Shown piece by piece: positions 1 through 6,535 of a DNA stretch of 7,898 bases. The stretch is from assembly GCA_002451175.1 (NCBI GenBank), contig DKBI01000109.1, positions 348 through 8,245 of the forward strand. Reading direction: 5' to 3'. Below the pieces are notes generated by a model, which ran no database searches, was not told where the DNA came from, and saw only the letters and a list, made by a program, of their open reading frames with translations. This DNA comes from Betaproteobacteria bacterium UBA6904. Lineage in GTDB: Bacteria > Pseudomonadota > Gammaproteobacteria > Burkholderiales > SG8-39. Within the stretch, counting starts at the first letter, position 1. Each line of letters begins with the position of its first letter. Made by a program: the position numbers and the translations under genes.

Positions 1-119
1 ATCACCGACTGAACGCGGATCTTGACGGGCTTGGCCTGTGCCAGCGCCAACCCCGGCGCGAGCGCGGCGCATGCGGCCAGCGCGACCAGTCCCCTGAACA
101 AACGTCCCTGCTTCGCCAT
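1..119 (-). CDS. Secreted solute-binding protein, probable TRAP (DctP-type) receptor, 5' fragment
   Basis: Only the first 39 codons are present; the gene runs off the left edge. The start is the ATG whose complement is at 117-119, preceded by a GGGAGAT ribosome-binding site a few bases upstream on the minus strand. The peptide opens with MAKQGRLFRG, then a hydrophobic Leu/Ala-rich core of about 15 residues and an A-L-A|Q-A-K cleavage site near residue 27, a clear Sec signal peptide. The first mature residues, KPVKIRVQSV, resemble the first beta strand of DctP-type TRAP receptors, which bind carboxylates or sulfonates in the periplasm and deliver them to a DctQM permease. The gene is divergent from the LacI regulator, so it is probably the start of the uptake operon for the pathway encoded to the right. 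The signal peptide is directly visible. The TRAP assignment rests on about ten residues and another solute-binding family is possible. Confidence 0.6.
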   Translation of the reverse strand, partial: MAKQGRLFRGLVALAACAALAPGLALAQAKPVKIRVQSV

Positions 120-151
120 GACATGATCTCCCGGTGCGGGCGGGTCCGAAA

Positions 152-165
152 TGAAACCGCTTGCA
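152..165. promoter_or_regulatory. LacI-family operator-like site 1
   Basis: TGAAACCGCTTGCA fits every fixed position of the generic LacI/PurR-type operator TGNAANCGNTTNCA, with the central CG where the hinge-helix leucine intercalates. Five of seven base pairs are symmetric. It lies between the minus-strand transport gene and the lacI-type gene and next to the predicted transport promoter. The adjacent regulator is the obvious candidate ligand. Binding is inferred. Confidence 0.65.
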
Positions 166-166
166 A

Positions 167-196
167 AGGCTAGTCAGCCTGCATACTCCGAGTCAA
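167..196 (-). promoter_or_regulatory. Candidate sigma70 promoter for the minus-strand transport gene
   Basis: On the minus strand TTGACT (complement of 191-196, five of six matches to the -35 consensus) is followed after an 18-base spacer by TAGCCT (complement of 167-172). That hexamer keeps only the first, second and last consensus positions. The predicted start would fall just downstream, inside the operator-like site at 152-165, a position where a bound LacI-family protein would block transcription. The -10 is weak, so this is a tentative call. Confidence 0.3.
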
Positions 197-219
197 GCTG
201 CGGCGCAGCATCGGAACTA

Positions 220-233
220 TACAAGCGCTTTCA
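220..233. promoter_or_regulatory. LacI-family operator-like site 2
   Basis: Read on the minus strand this is TGAAAGCGCTTGTA, identical to site 1 at 12 of 14 positions and one base off the generic LacI-type consensus. Its centre is 68 bases from that of site 1. It ends about 20 bases before the GTG start of the regulator and touches a CATAAT hexamer (232-237) that could be a -10 element. Occupancy would be expected to repress the regulator and the downstream dehydrogenase. The paired arrangement suggests autoregulation or looping. Confidence 0.62.
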
Positions 234-253
234 TAATGCTAAAGTGATGCCCC

Positions 254-1273
254 GTGAAGGCGCCTGCGAACCCCCGGTTGAGCGATGTGGCCCGCGCAGC
301 GGGCGTTTCCCTCGCGACCGCGTCGCGCGCGCTCGCCGAGTCCGCGCTGGTGCGGGAGCCGACGCGCGAGCGCGTCCGCCAGCTCGCGAAAATGCTCGGC
401 TACGTGCCCCACGGCGCGGCGCGCGCCCTGGCGACGCGCCGCTCGCGCACCGTAGGCGCCGTGTTTCCTCCGGTGGACAACCCCATCTTCGCGGCCGCGA
501 CCCAGGCGCTCGCGCACGAACTCGCCGCGGCCGGCTACACGCTGCTGCTCGCGACGCACGAGTACGATCCCGTCGCCGAGATTGCCGCAACGCGCGCGCT
601 GCTCGAGCGCGGCGTGGACGGCGTCGTGCTCATCGGCATGGACCACGATCCGGCGCTGTTCGAACTGGTCGGGCGCGCGAACGTGCCCTGCGAGATCACG
701 TGGTCGCTCGACCATGCCGGGCACCACTACTGCGTGGGCGTCGCGCACCGGCTGGCGTCGGTGCGCATCACGCAGCACCTGCTCGACCTCGGGCACCGGG
801 AGTTTGCCGTGATCGCCGGCGTCACCGCGCACAACGATCGCGCGCGCGAGCGCCTGACCGGCGTGCGCGAGGCGCTCGCGGGACGCGGCATCGAGCTGCG
901 CCCGGATCGCGTCGTGGAGGCGGAGTTCTCGATACCGCAGGGGCGCCGCGCGTGCGTGCGGCTGCTCGACCAGGCGCCGGGATTCACGGCCTTGCTCTGC
1001 GGCAACGACCTGCTCGCGGTCGGCGCGCTGGCGGAATGCGTGCGGCGCGACATCCGCGTGCCGGGCGACCTGTCGATCGCGGGATTCGACGACATCGACA
1101 TGGCCGCGGAGATGACGCCGGCGCTCACCACGGTGCGCGTGCCGGCGGCGGAGATCGGCCGGCTCGCCGCGCATCGCATGCTGGCGAGGCTCGCCGGGCG
1201 CGACGTGGCGAAGCTCGAGGAAGTGCGCACCGAGATCGTGATCCGAGAGAGCACGGGAAAGGCCAGGGCGTGA
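254..1273 (+). CDS. LacI/GalR-family transcriptional regulator
   Basis: A 339-residue protein of normal length for the family. Residues 8-27 (RLSDVARAAGVSLATASRAL) are the LacI helix-turn-helix. Residues 54-63 (GAARALATRR) form the hinge helix with the minor-groove Leu at about 59. The rest is a periplasmic-binding-protein-like effector domain (VGAVFPP... at 67, GNDLLAVGAL near 255, FDDIDMA at 278). The GTG start at 254 puts the HTH at the usual distance from the N terminus. No good Shine-Dalgarno sequence precedes it, which is a weakness of the start call. The effector is unknown and cannot be read from the sequence; an organic acid or sulfonate handled by the neighbouring enzymes is the natural guess. 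Two LacI-type operators lie just upstream, and the stop codon overlaps the start of the GMC dehydrogenase. It therefore probably regulates itself, the dehydrogenase and the divergent transporter. Confidence 0.93.
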   Translation: MKAPANPRLSDVARAAGVSLATASRALAESALVREPTRERVRQLAKMLGYVPHGAARALATRRSRTVGAVFPPVDNPIFAAATQALAHELAAAGYTLLLATHEYDPVAEIAATRALLERGVDGVVLIGMDHDPALFELVGRANVPCEITWSLDHAGHHYCVGVAHRLASVRITQHLLDLGHREFAVIAGVTAHNDRARERLTGVREALAGRGIELRPDRVVEAEFSIPQGRRACVRLLDQAPGFTALLCGNDLLAVGALAECVRRDIRVPGDLSIAGFDDIDMAAEMTPALTTVRVPAAEIGRLAAHRMLARLAGRDVAKLEEVRTEIVIRESTGKARA

Positions 1274-2826
1274 AGCAGGCCGACTACGTGATCGTCGGCG
1301 GCGGCACCGCCGGGTGCGTGCTCGCGAACCGGCTCAGCGCCGATGGCCGGCACCGCGTGCTGCTGCTGGAGGCCGGGCCGCGCGATCGCTACCTCTGGAT
1401 CCACATCCCGATCGGCTACGGCAAGACGATGTTCCATCCGGTCTACAACTGGCGCTTCGAGACCGAGCCGGAACCGAACATGAAGTCGCGCCGCGTCTAC
1501 TGGCCGCGCGGCCGCGGGCTCGGCGGCTCGTCGTCCATCAACGGCCTGATCTACGTGCGCGGCCAGCCCGAGGACTACGACGCGTGGGCGGCGCTCGGCA
1601 ATCGCGGCTGGGCCTGGCGCGACGTGCTGCCGTACTTCGAGCGCAGCCTGCTGTCGACGTCGGACATTCGCGAGCGGCACGAGCTGATGGACGCGATCAT
1701 CCGGGCCGGCAACGAGCTCGGCATTCCGGCGACGACGGACTTCAACGGCGGCCGGCAGGAAGGCGTCGGCTACTACCAGCTGTTCACGAAGGGCGGATGG
1801 CGCTCGAGCAGCGCCACCGCCTACCTGCGCGAGGCCGAGCGGCGGCCGAACGTCGAGGTGCAGTGCAATGCGCAGGCGACGCGCATCGTCTTCGATGGGT
1901 CGCGGGCGGTGGGCGTGCGCTACCGGCAGGGCGAGGCGGAGCACGAAGTGCGCGCCGCGCGCGAAGTGATCCTCGCCGCGGGCGCGTTGCAGAGCCCTCA
2001 GTTGCTGCAGCTGTCCGGGGTCGGGCCGGGCGGCCTGTTGCAGTCCTTTGGCATCCCGGTGGTTCGCGATCTGCCGGGCGTCGGCGAGAACCTGCAGGAC
2101 CACCTGCAGCTGCGCCTGATGTTCAAGTGCTCGAAGCCGATCACGACGAACGACGACCTGGCGAGCTGGTGGCGCAGCGCGGCGATGGGCCTGAAGTGGA
2201 TCCTCCTGCGCCGGGGGCCGCTGGCGATCGGCATCAACCAGGGCGGGCTGTTCACGCGCGCGCTGCCCGAGTCGAAGACGCCCGACGTGCAGTTCCACTT
2301 CGCGACGCTGTCGGCGGAAATGGCCGGCGCCAAGCCGCACAAGTGGTCCGGATTCACGATGTCCGTTTGCCAGCTGCGCCCGGAATCGCGGGGCACCGTG
2401 CGCATCGGCTCCGCCGATCCGCTCGCCGCGCCGCTCATGCAGGCGAATTACCTCGAGGCCGAACAGGACCGGCGCTGCGCCGTGGCGGGCGTGCGGCTCG
2501 CGCGCTCGCTCGCGGCGACGCAGGCGCTGCGCCCCTACATCCTCGAGGAGTACCGGCCCGGCGCGAAGGCGCAGACCGACGAGGAGCTGCTCGAGTTCGC
2601 GCGCCGCTACGGTGCGACGATCTTCCACCCCTCGGGAACCTGCGCGATGGGCAGCGACCGCGCGGCCGTGGTGGACGACCGCCTGCGCGTGCAGGGCGTC
2701 GGCGGGCTGCGCGTCATCGACTGCTCGATCATGCCCAGGCTGGTCTCGGGCAACACCGCGGCGCCCGTCGTGATGATCGCCGAGAAGGGCGCCGATCTCG
2801 TCCTCGAGGACGCGCGCACCGCGTGA
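1270..2826 (+). CDS. GMC-family FAD-dependent alcohol dehydrogenase (choline dehydrogenase-like)
   Basis: A 518-residue flavoprotein that should oxidise a primary alcohol to the aldehyde or acid. The N terminus has the FAD dinucleotide motif VGGGTAG (residues 9-15) and Glu34 ending the second beta strand for the ribose. GMC signature 1 lies at residues 81-98 ([18 protein letters not shown]) and signature 2 at 238-252 ([15 protein letters not shown]). The catalytic pair is present as His453 in [10 protein letters not shown] and Asn495 in VSGNTAAP. The GTG start at 1270 shares a GTGA overlap with the regulator stop and is preceded by a GGGAAAGG stretch; the GxGxxG motif follows at the expected distance. 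The same frame stays open upstream to 151, but that part lies over lacI and has no family similarity. There is no signal peptide, so it is probably cytoplasmic. The substrate is undetermined. With Xsc and a TRAP-like receptor nearby, an isethionate-type hydroxysulfonate is plausible; choline or other alcohols remain possible. Confidence 0.92.
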   Translation: MKQADYVIVGGGTAGCVLANRLSADGRHRVLLLEAGPRDRYLWIHIPIGYGKTMFHPVYNWRFETEPEPNMKSRRVYWPRGRGLGGSSSINGLIYVRGQPEDYDAWAALGNRGWAWRDVLPYFERSLLSTSDIRERHELMDAIIRAGNELGIPATTDFNGGRQEGVGYYQLFTKGGWRSSSATAYLREAERRPNVEVQCNAQATRIVFDGSRAVGVRYRQGEAEHEVRAAREVILAAGALQSPQLLQLSGVGPGGLLQSFGIPVVRDLPGVGENLQDHLQLRLMFKCSKPITTNDDLASWWRSAAMGLKWILLRRGPLAIGINQGGLFTRALPESKTPDVQFHFATLSAEMAGAKPHKWSGFTMSVCQLRPESRGTVRIGSADPLAAPLMQANYLEAEQDRRCAVAGVRLARSLAATQALRPYILEEYRPGAKAQTDEELLEFARRYGATIFHPSGTCAMGSDRAAVVDDRLRVQGVGGLRVIDCSIMPRLVSGNTAAPVVMIAEKGADLVLEDARTA

Positions 2827-2839
2827 GCGGCGCGCCGGA

Positions 2840-3670
2840 TCAGGCCGTGTGCAGCCCCAGGATGCGGCGAGCTTCGGCGGGGGTCGCTGGATGCCGGTCG
2901 TAGCGGGCGCAATGATCGGCGATCTTCGCGACCAGCTCGGCGTTGCTCGCCGCGAGCCGGTCGGCCTCGATCTTCAGGTTGTCCTCGAGCCCGGTGCGGC
3001 AATGGCCGCCGGTCTCCAGGCACCACTGATTGACTTCCCACTGGTGACGCGCGACCCCGGCGGCGACCCAGGTCGCGCGCGGCAGCACCGCCTGCAGCTC
3101 GGCGCGCAGGAAATCGAAGATCGCGCGGCGCGCCGGCAGGGCGTTCGGAATGCCCATCACGAACTGGACGTGGGGCGGGTCCTTCAGCAAGCCCTTCTTC
3201 ACGAGGTTCGCCGCGTTGTAGAGCATCGCCAGGTCGAAGACCTCGATTTCGGGCTTGATGTCGAGCTCGAGCATCGTCTTCGCAAGCCCCTCGACGAAGT
3301 CCGGCGGGTTCTCGTAGACCGTCGTCGGAAAGTTCACCGAGCCGGTGGCGAGCGACGCCATGTCGGGCTTCAGGTGCAGCATCGCGCCGCGCGCGGACTG
3401 CTCGCGACCGCGCCCGCCGGTCGAGAACTGGATGATCATGCCGGGGCAGTGCTTGCGCACGCCTTCCTGCACGCGGGCGAACGCCTGCGGATCGGAGCCC
3501 GGCGATTCGTCGGGATTGCGCACGTGAATGTGCACGAGCGAGGCGCCGGCTTCGAACGCGGCGTGGGTGGACTCGATCTGCTCGGCGGGCGTCACCGGGA
3601 CGGCCGGGTTGTCTTTCTTCTTCGGCACGGCGCCCGTGATGGCGACGGTGATGATGACGGGTGCGGTCAT
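2840..3670 (-). CDS. Beta-keto acid cleavage enzyme (BKACE, DUF849/Kce family)
   Basis: A 276-residue TIM-barrel protein of usual family length. BKACE enzymes condense a beta-keto acid with acetyl-CoA and split it into an acyl-CoA plus acetoacetate; the type member is 3-keto-5-aminohexanoate cleavage enzyme of lysine fermentation. The zinc ligands are visible as His47 and His49 (HIHVRN) and Glu229 ([11 protein letters not shown]). STGG at residues 83-86, ATGSVNF at 108-114 and PEIEVFD at 140-146 are further family motifs, with Glu143 catalytic. The ATG (complement of 3668-3670) follows a TGAGGA ribosome-binding site seven bases upstream. The residue after ITGA is Val15, where as I recall the lysine-pathway enzyme has Glu14 contacting the substrate amine. 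The substrate is therefore probably not an amino-keto acid. The gene is convergent with the GMC gene (13 bases apart) and divergent from the biotin-carrier operon. Confidence 0.92.
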   Translation of the reverse strand: MTAPVIITVAITGAVPKKKDNPAVPVTPAEQIESTHAAFEAGASLVHIHVRNPDESPGSDPQAFARVQEGVRKHCPGMIIQFSTGGRGREQSARGAMLHLKPDMASLATGSVNFPTTVYENPPDFVEGLAKTMLELDIKPEIEVFDLAMLYNAANLVKKGLLKDPPHVQFVMGIPNALPARRAIFDFLRAELQAVLPRATWVAAGVARHQWEVNQWCLETGGHCRTGLEDNLKIEADRLAASNAELVAKIADHCARYDRHPATPAEARRILGLHTA

Positions 3671-3749
3671 TGCGGATTCCTCAGTGCGAGACGGCGCGGT
3701 TCGCGACGCGGGCGCCGGCCGAGCGGCGCGGCGTCGTGGGCGAAGCCTG

Positions 3750-3765
3750 CTTCAACGCGTGGAAG
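3750..3765. promoter_or_regulatory. Imperfect palindrome, candidate operator between BKACE and biotin-carrier genes
   Basis: CTTCAACGCGTGGAAG has seven of eight symmetric base pairs and sits in the 164-base divergent intergenic region 3671-3834. A CATTAT hexamer at 3775-3780 lies 18 bases downstream of TTCAAC (3751-3756), so the palindrome could cover a weak plus-strand -35. It does not match the two LacI-type operators well, so if real it may bind a different regulator. The rest of the intergenic region shows nothing I can name. Confidence 0.35.
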
Positions 3766-3834
3766 GGCACGAATCATTATGACCACGCTTCGCGCCGCCG
3801 CGCAACGATCGCGCCGCATTCCGGACGGGCTCCC

Positions 3835-4299
3835 ATGCGCAAAGACCGCCTGAGCTACGACGACGTGCTGCGCATCGTCGAGCTGGTGAAGTCCAGCCGG
3901 TTCTCCGAGTTTCGGCTCAAGGTCGGTGAAATCGAAGTCCACCTGCGCCGGGCGAACGGCGCGGCGCCGCCGGCGGCGGCCGCCGAAGCAGGCGCTGCGC
4001 CCGCGGCGGAGGGCGCAGCGCGCCGCGGCGAGCCGGCAGCGGCGCCTGGCGCCACGTTCATTCGCTCGCCGATGGTGGGCACGTTCTACCGCGCGCCGGC
4101 GCCCGATGCGCCGCCGTTCGTGGAGATCGGCCAGCGGGTCGAGCCCGACAGCACGGTCTGCATCATCGAGGTCATGAAGCTGATGAACTCGATCGCGGCG
4201 GGCACGCGCGGCGTCGTCACCGACATCTTCGTCGCCAACGGCGAGGCGGTGGAATTCGACCAGGTGATCATCGCGATCCGGCCGGAGGGCGCCGCGTGA
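3835..4299 (+). CDS. AccB-type biotin carboxyl carrier protein
   Basis: A 154-residue carrier that holds the biotin shuttling CO2 between a biotin carboxylase and a carboxyltransferase. The N terminus (SYDDVLRIVELVKSS) is the helical segment found in AccB proteins. Residues ~40-75 are an Ala/Pro/Gly-rich flexible linker, and the C terminus is a biotinyl domain. The biotinylation site is Lys115 in EVMKLMN. The segment VGTFYRAPAPDAPP includes the 'thumb' loop typical of AccB rather than of the fused carrier domain of OadA/PycB. Total length matches E. coli AccB. The ATG at 3835 was chosen because the family N terminus begins right there; upstream codons in the open frame look non-homologous. 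The ribosome-binding site is weak (GGACGGG). The stop overlaps the start of the carboxyltransferase gene, its likely partner. It is probably not the housekeeping accB, since no accC follows. Confidence 0.9.
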   Translation: MRKDRLSYDDVLRIVELVKSSRFSEFRLKVGEIEVHLRRANGAAPPAAAAEAGAAPAAEGAARRGEPAAAPGATFIRSPMVGTFYRAPAPDAPPFVEIGQRVEPDSTVCIIEVMKLMNSIAAGTRGVVTDIFVANGEAVEFDQVIIAIRPEGAA

Positions 4300-5771
4300 G
4301 CCGCAAGCCGCCGCGACGCGCGCCGGCGCGGCGCTTCGAATTCGTCGACGTCACGCTGCGCGACGCGCATCAGTGCCTGTGGTCGACGCGCATGACCACC
4401 GCGATGATGACGCCGATCCTCGAGGCCATCGACCGCGTGGGGTACGCGTACATCAACATTCTCGGCGGCGCGGTGTTCGACGTCTGCGTGCGCTACCTGC
4501 AGGAGAGTCCCTGGGAACGGGTGAAGCTGCTGTGCGGGCGGCTGCAGACGCCCTGCGACGGACTGACGCGCGGCCAGAGTCTCTACACCTTCGAGCTGTT
4601 CCCCGACGACCTCGTCGCCCTGAATTCGCAGGTGCTCGCGCGCTGCGGCATTCGCGTGCTCACGGTGTACGACGCGCTGAACGACAATCGCAACGTCGAG
4701 TCCTCGGTGCGCTCCGGTCACGCGGCAGGCATGCAGGTCAACGCGATGATGACCTACACGGTCAGCCCGGCGCACACCGATGCCTACTACGTCGATCGCA
4801 CGCGGGAACTGGTCCGCCTGAAGGCGGATTTCATCTCGATCAAGGATCCGACCGGGCTGCTGACGCCCGCTCGCGCGCGCACCCTGTTCCCCGCCGTCGT
4901 GCGGGCCGCCGGCCGCATCCCGCTCAAGCTGCACTCGCATTGCCAGACGGGCCTCGCGCCCGAGGTGTACGAGGTGGCCATGCAGAGCGGCTTCCGCTAC
5001 GGCTACACGGCCAGCGAGCCGCTCGGCAACGGCGCCTCGCTGCCGGCGACCGAGGAGGTCGCGGCGCGCGCGCGGCGGCTGGGCTTTCGCGTCGCGCTCG
5101 ACGACGCGGCGCTCGAGGAAGTCGCCGGCTACTTTGCCTGCCTGTGCGAGATCGAGAATCTGCCGCGCGGCGAGACGGCCGCCTACGACCCGGCGCTCTA
5201 CCGGCACCAGATTCCGGGCGGCATGATCTCCAACCTGCGCTACCAGCTGCAGACCCTGCAGATCGAGCACCGGCTGCCGGAAATCCTCGAGGAGGCGGAG
5301 CGCGTGCGCCACGACCTCGGCTACCCGATCGTCGTCAGCCCGTTCGCGCAGTACATCGTCACGCAGGCGACGCTCAACGTGGTGCAGGGAGAGCGCTACA
5401 AGACGGTGCCGGATGAAATCCGCAAGTACGCGCTCGGCTACTACGGGCGGCTCGCCGCGCAACCCGCCGATGAATTCCTCGAGCGCGCGGGCATCCGCCC
5501 GCAGGACCGGGTGACCGAGCGGCCGGGCGAGCACCTCGAGCCGCGGCTGCCGCGGTTGCGGCGCGAGCTCGGGCCGGGGGTGAGCGACGAGGCGCTGCTG
5601 CTGAGCGCGTTCTACGACAAGGCGCTGCTCGAGCCGCTGAAGCGGAGGCCGCCGGCCTATGCGTTTCGCACGACGCCGCTGCACGAGCTCATCCGCTACC
5701 TCGGCTCGCGGCGCGACATCGAGTACGCGAGAGTTCGCTTCGCGGGCACGGAATTGACGGTTTCGGCTTAG
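4296..5771 (+). CDS. Stand-alone carboxyltransferase subunit, PycB/OadA-type
   Basis: A 491-residue protein of the pyruvate carboxylase/oxaloacetate decarboxylase alpha family, which moves a carboxyl group between carboxybiotin and a keto acid. The HMGL-like barrel begins at residue 16 with VDVTLRDAHQ (Arg22, Asp23, Gln26). GGAVFD, TRGQS, the metal-site lysine Lys183 (SIKDPTG) and His213/His215 (LHSHCQTG) follow. A PYC_OADA domain with IPGGMISNL occupies the C-terminal part. No biotinyl MKM motif is present, so the carrier must be the separate AccB-type protein just upstream. The start is GTG at 4296, overlapping the carrier stop as GTGA, with a strong GGAGGG six bases before. In the loop usually read as SGGTSQPATE the sequence is GNGASLPATE, putting Ala247 where family members have the proton-transfer Thr. 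The substrate may thus differ from pyruvate/oxaloacetate. No biotin carboxylase or sodium-pump beta subunit lies in the window. Confidence 0.88.
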   Translation: MSRKPPRRAPARRFEFVDVTLRDAHQCLWSTRMTTAMMTPILEAIDRVGYAYINILGGAVFDVCVRYLQESPWERVKLLCGRLQTPCDGLTRGQSLYTFELFPDDLVALNSQVLARCGIRVLTVYDALNDNRNVESSVRSGHAAGMQVNAMMTYTVSPAHTDAYYVDRTRELVRLKADFISIKDPTGLLTPARARTLFPAVVRAAGRIPLKLHSHCQTGLAPEVYEVAMQSGFRYGYTASEPLGNGASLPATEEVAARARRLGFRVALDDAALEEVAGYFACLCEIENLPRGETAAYDPALYRHQIPGGMISNLRYQLQTLQIEHRLPEILEEAERVRHDLGYPIVVSPFAQYIVTQATLNVVQGERYKTVPDEIRKYALGYYGRLAAQPADEFLERAGIRPQDRVTERPGEHLEPRLPRLRRELGPGVSDEALLLSAFYDKALLEPLKRRPPAYAFRTTPLHELIRYLGSRRDIEYARVRFAGTELTVSA

Positions 5772-5785
5772 AGGATCGCAGACCG

Positions 5786-6535
5786 ATGGAGCAGGCTTTG
5801 CAGGGCAAGGTGGCGCTGATTACCGGGGCGGCGCGCGGCGTCGGCGCCGAGATTGCGCGGCAGTTCGTCGCCCAGGGGGCGACGGTGATCGTCGCCGATC
5901 TGGATGAGCCCGCCGCGCACGCGCTGGCGGGCGAGCTGGGCGCGAGCGCGCACGGGTTGCGCTTCGACGTGCGCGACCGCGCCGGCGTGCGCGCGGCGGT
6001 CGAGTCGGTCGGGCGCGCCCGCGGCGGGCTCGACATTCTCGTCAACAACGCCGGCCTGCTCGCCAACGGCGCGTTCGACGCGACCGGCGGCGAGGCCTGG
6101 GACAATCTGGTCGCCGTCAATCTGACCGGCCTCTACAACTGCGTGCAGGCCGCGGTGCCGGCGATGCGCCGCCGCGGGGGCGGCAACATCATCAACATCG
6201 CGTCGGTGTCGCACGAGAAAGGCGGCGGCGCGTTCGGCAACGTCTGGTACGGCACGACCAAGGCGGGCGTCGTCGCGATGACCAAGGGCCTCGGGCGCGA
6301 GCTGGGGCCGGAGAGGATCCGGGTCAACGCCATCGCGCCCGCGGTGGTGGCGACCGACATGGTGCACCAGCTGCTGACGGAGGAAGTCCGCGCGCGCATC
6401 GTCTCGCGCATTCCGCTCGGCCGTCTCGCGGAATGCGACGACGTGGCGCGGCTCGCGGTGTTTCTCGCCTCCGACTGGTCGGCATTCATCACCGGCGAGA
6501 CGATCGCCGTGGACGGCGGCTTCCTTCGCACATGA
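5786..6535 (+). CDS. Short-chain dehydrogenase/reductase (classical SDR)
   Basis: A 249-residue classical SDR. The cofactor motif TGAARGVG is at residues 13-20, and Asp38 at the end of the second strand favours NAD(H) over NADP(H). NNAG follows, then the catalytic Ser140 (IASVS), Tyr155 and Lys159 (WYGTTKAG). The C terminus (ITGETIAVDGGF) is the standard SDR ending. The ATG at 5786 follows GAGGA at 5771-5775, which overlaps the stop of the carboxyltransferase gene, so the two are co-transcribed. Its stop overlaps the next SDR gene as ATGA. The sequence resembles many FabG-like dehydrogenases and gives no substrate signature. In this setting it may oxidise a hydroxy acid or hydroxysulfonate, or reduce the corresponding keto compound. 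Confidence 0.9.
   Translation: MEQALQGKVALITGAARGVGAEIARQFVAQGATVIVADLDEPAAHALAGELGASAHGLRFDVRDRAGVRAAVESVGRARGGLDILVNNAGLLANGAFDATGGEAWDNLVAVNLTGLYNCVQAAVPAMRRRGGGNIINIASVSHEKGGGAFGNVWYGTTKAGVVAMTKGLGRELGPERIRVNAIAPAVVATDMVHQLLTEEVRARIVSRIPLGRLAECDDVARLAVFLASDWSAFITGETIAVDGGFLRT

Noticed and set aside
151..1269. Open frame continuous with the GMC gene, which would add 373 residues to its N terminus
   Set aside because: It overlaps the well-supported lacI gene in another frame, is Arg/Ala-rich low-complexity sequence with no family motif, and the FAD motif of GMC proteins should lie at the N terminus.
727..2628. 633-residue minus-strand open frame opposite the lacI and GMC genes
   Set aside because: A shadow of high-GC coding DNA: composition is Arg/Ala/His-rich, no recognisable domain, and the plus strand encodes two clear proteins.
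2827..2839. GGCGCGCC palindrome between the convergent GMC and BKACE genes as a terminator
   Set aside because: Only 8 bases, with no loop or T-run; expected by chance in this composition.
3779..3834. ATG at 3779 as a longer start for the biotin carrier
   Set aside because: It is not in the carrier's reading frame, and the AccB-like N terminus begins at the ATG at 3835.
4086..5684. 532-residue minus-strand open frame opposite the carboxyltransferase
   Set aside because: No domain and biased composition; it mirrors a gene with an intact active site on the plus strand.
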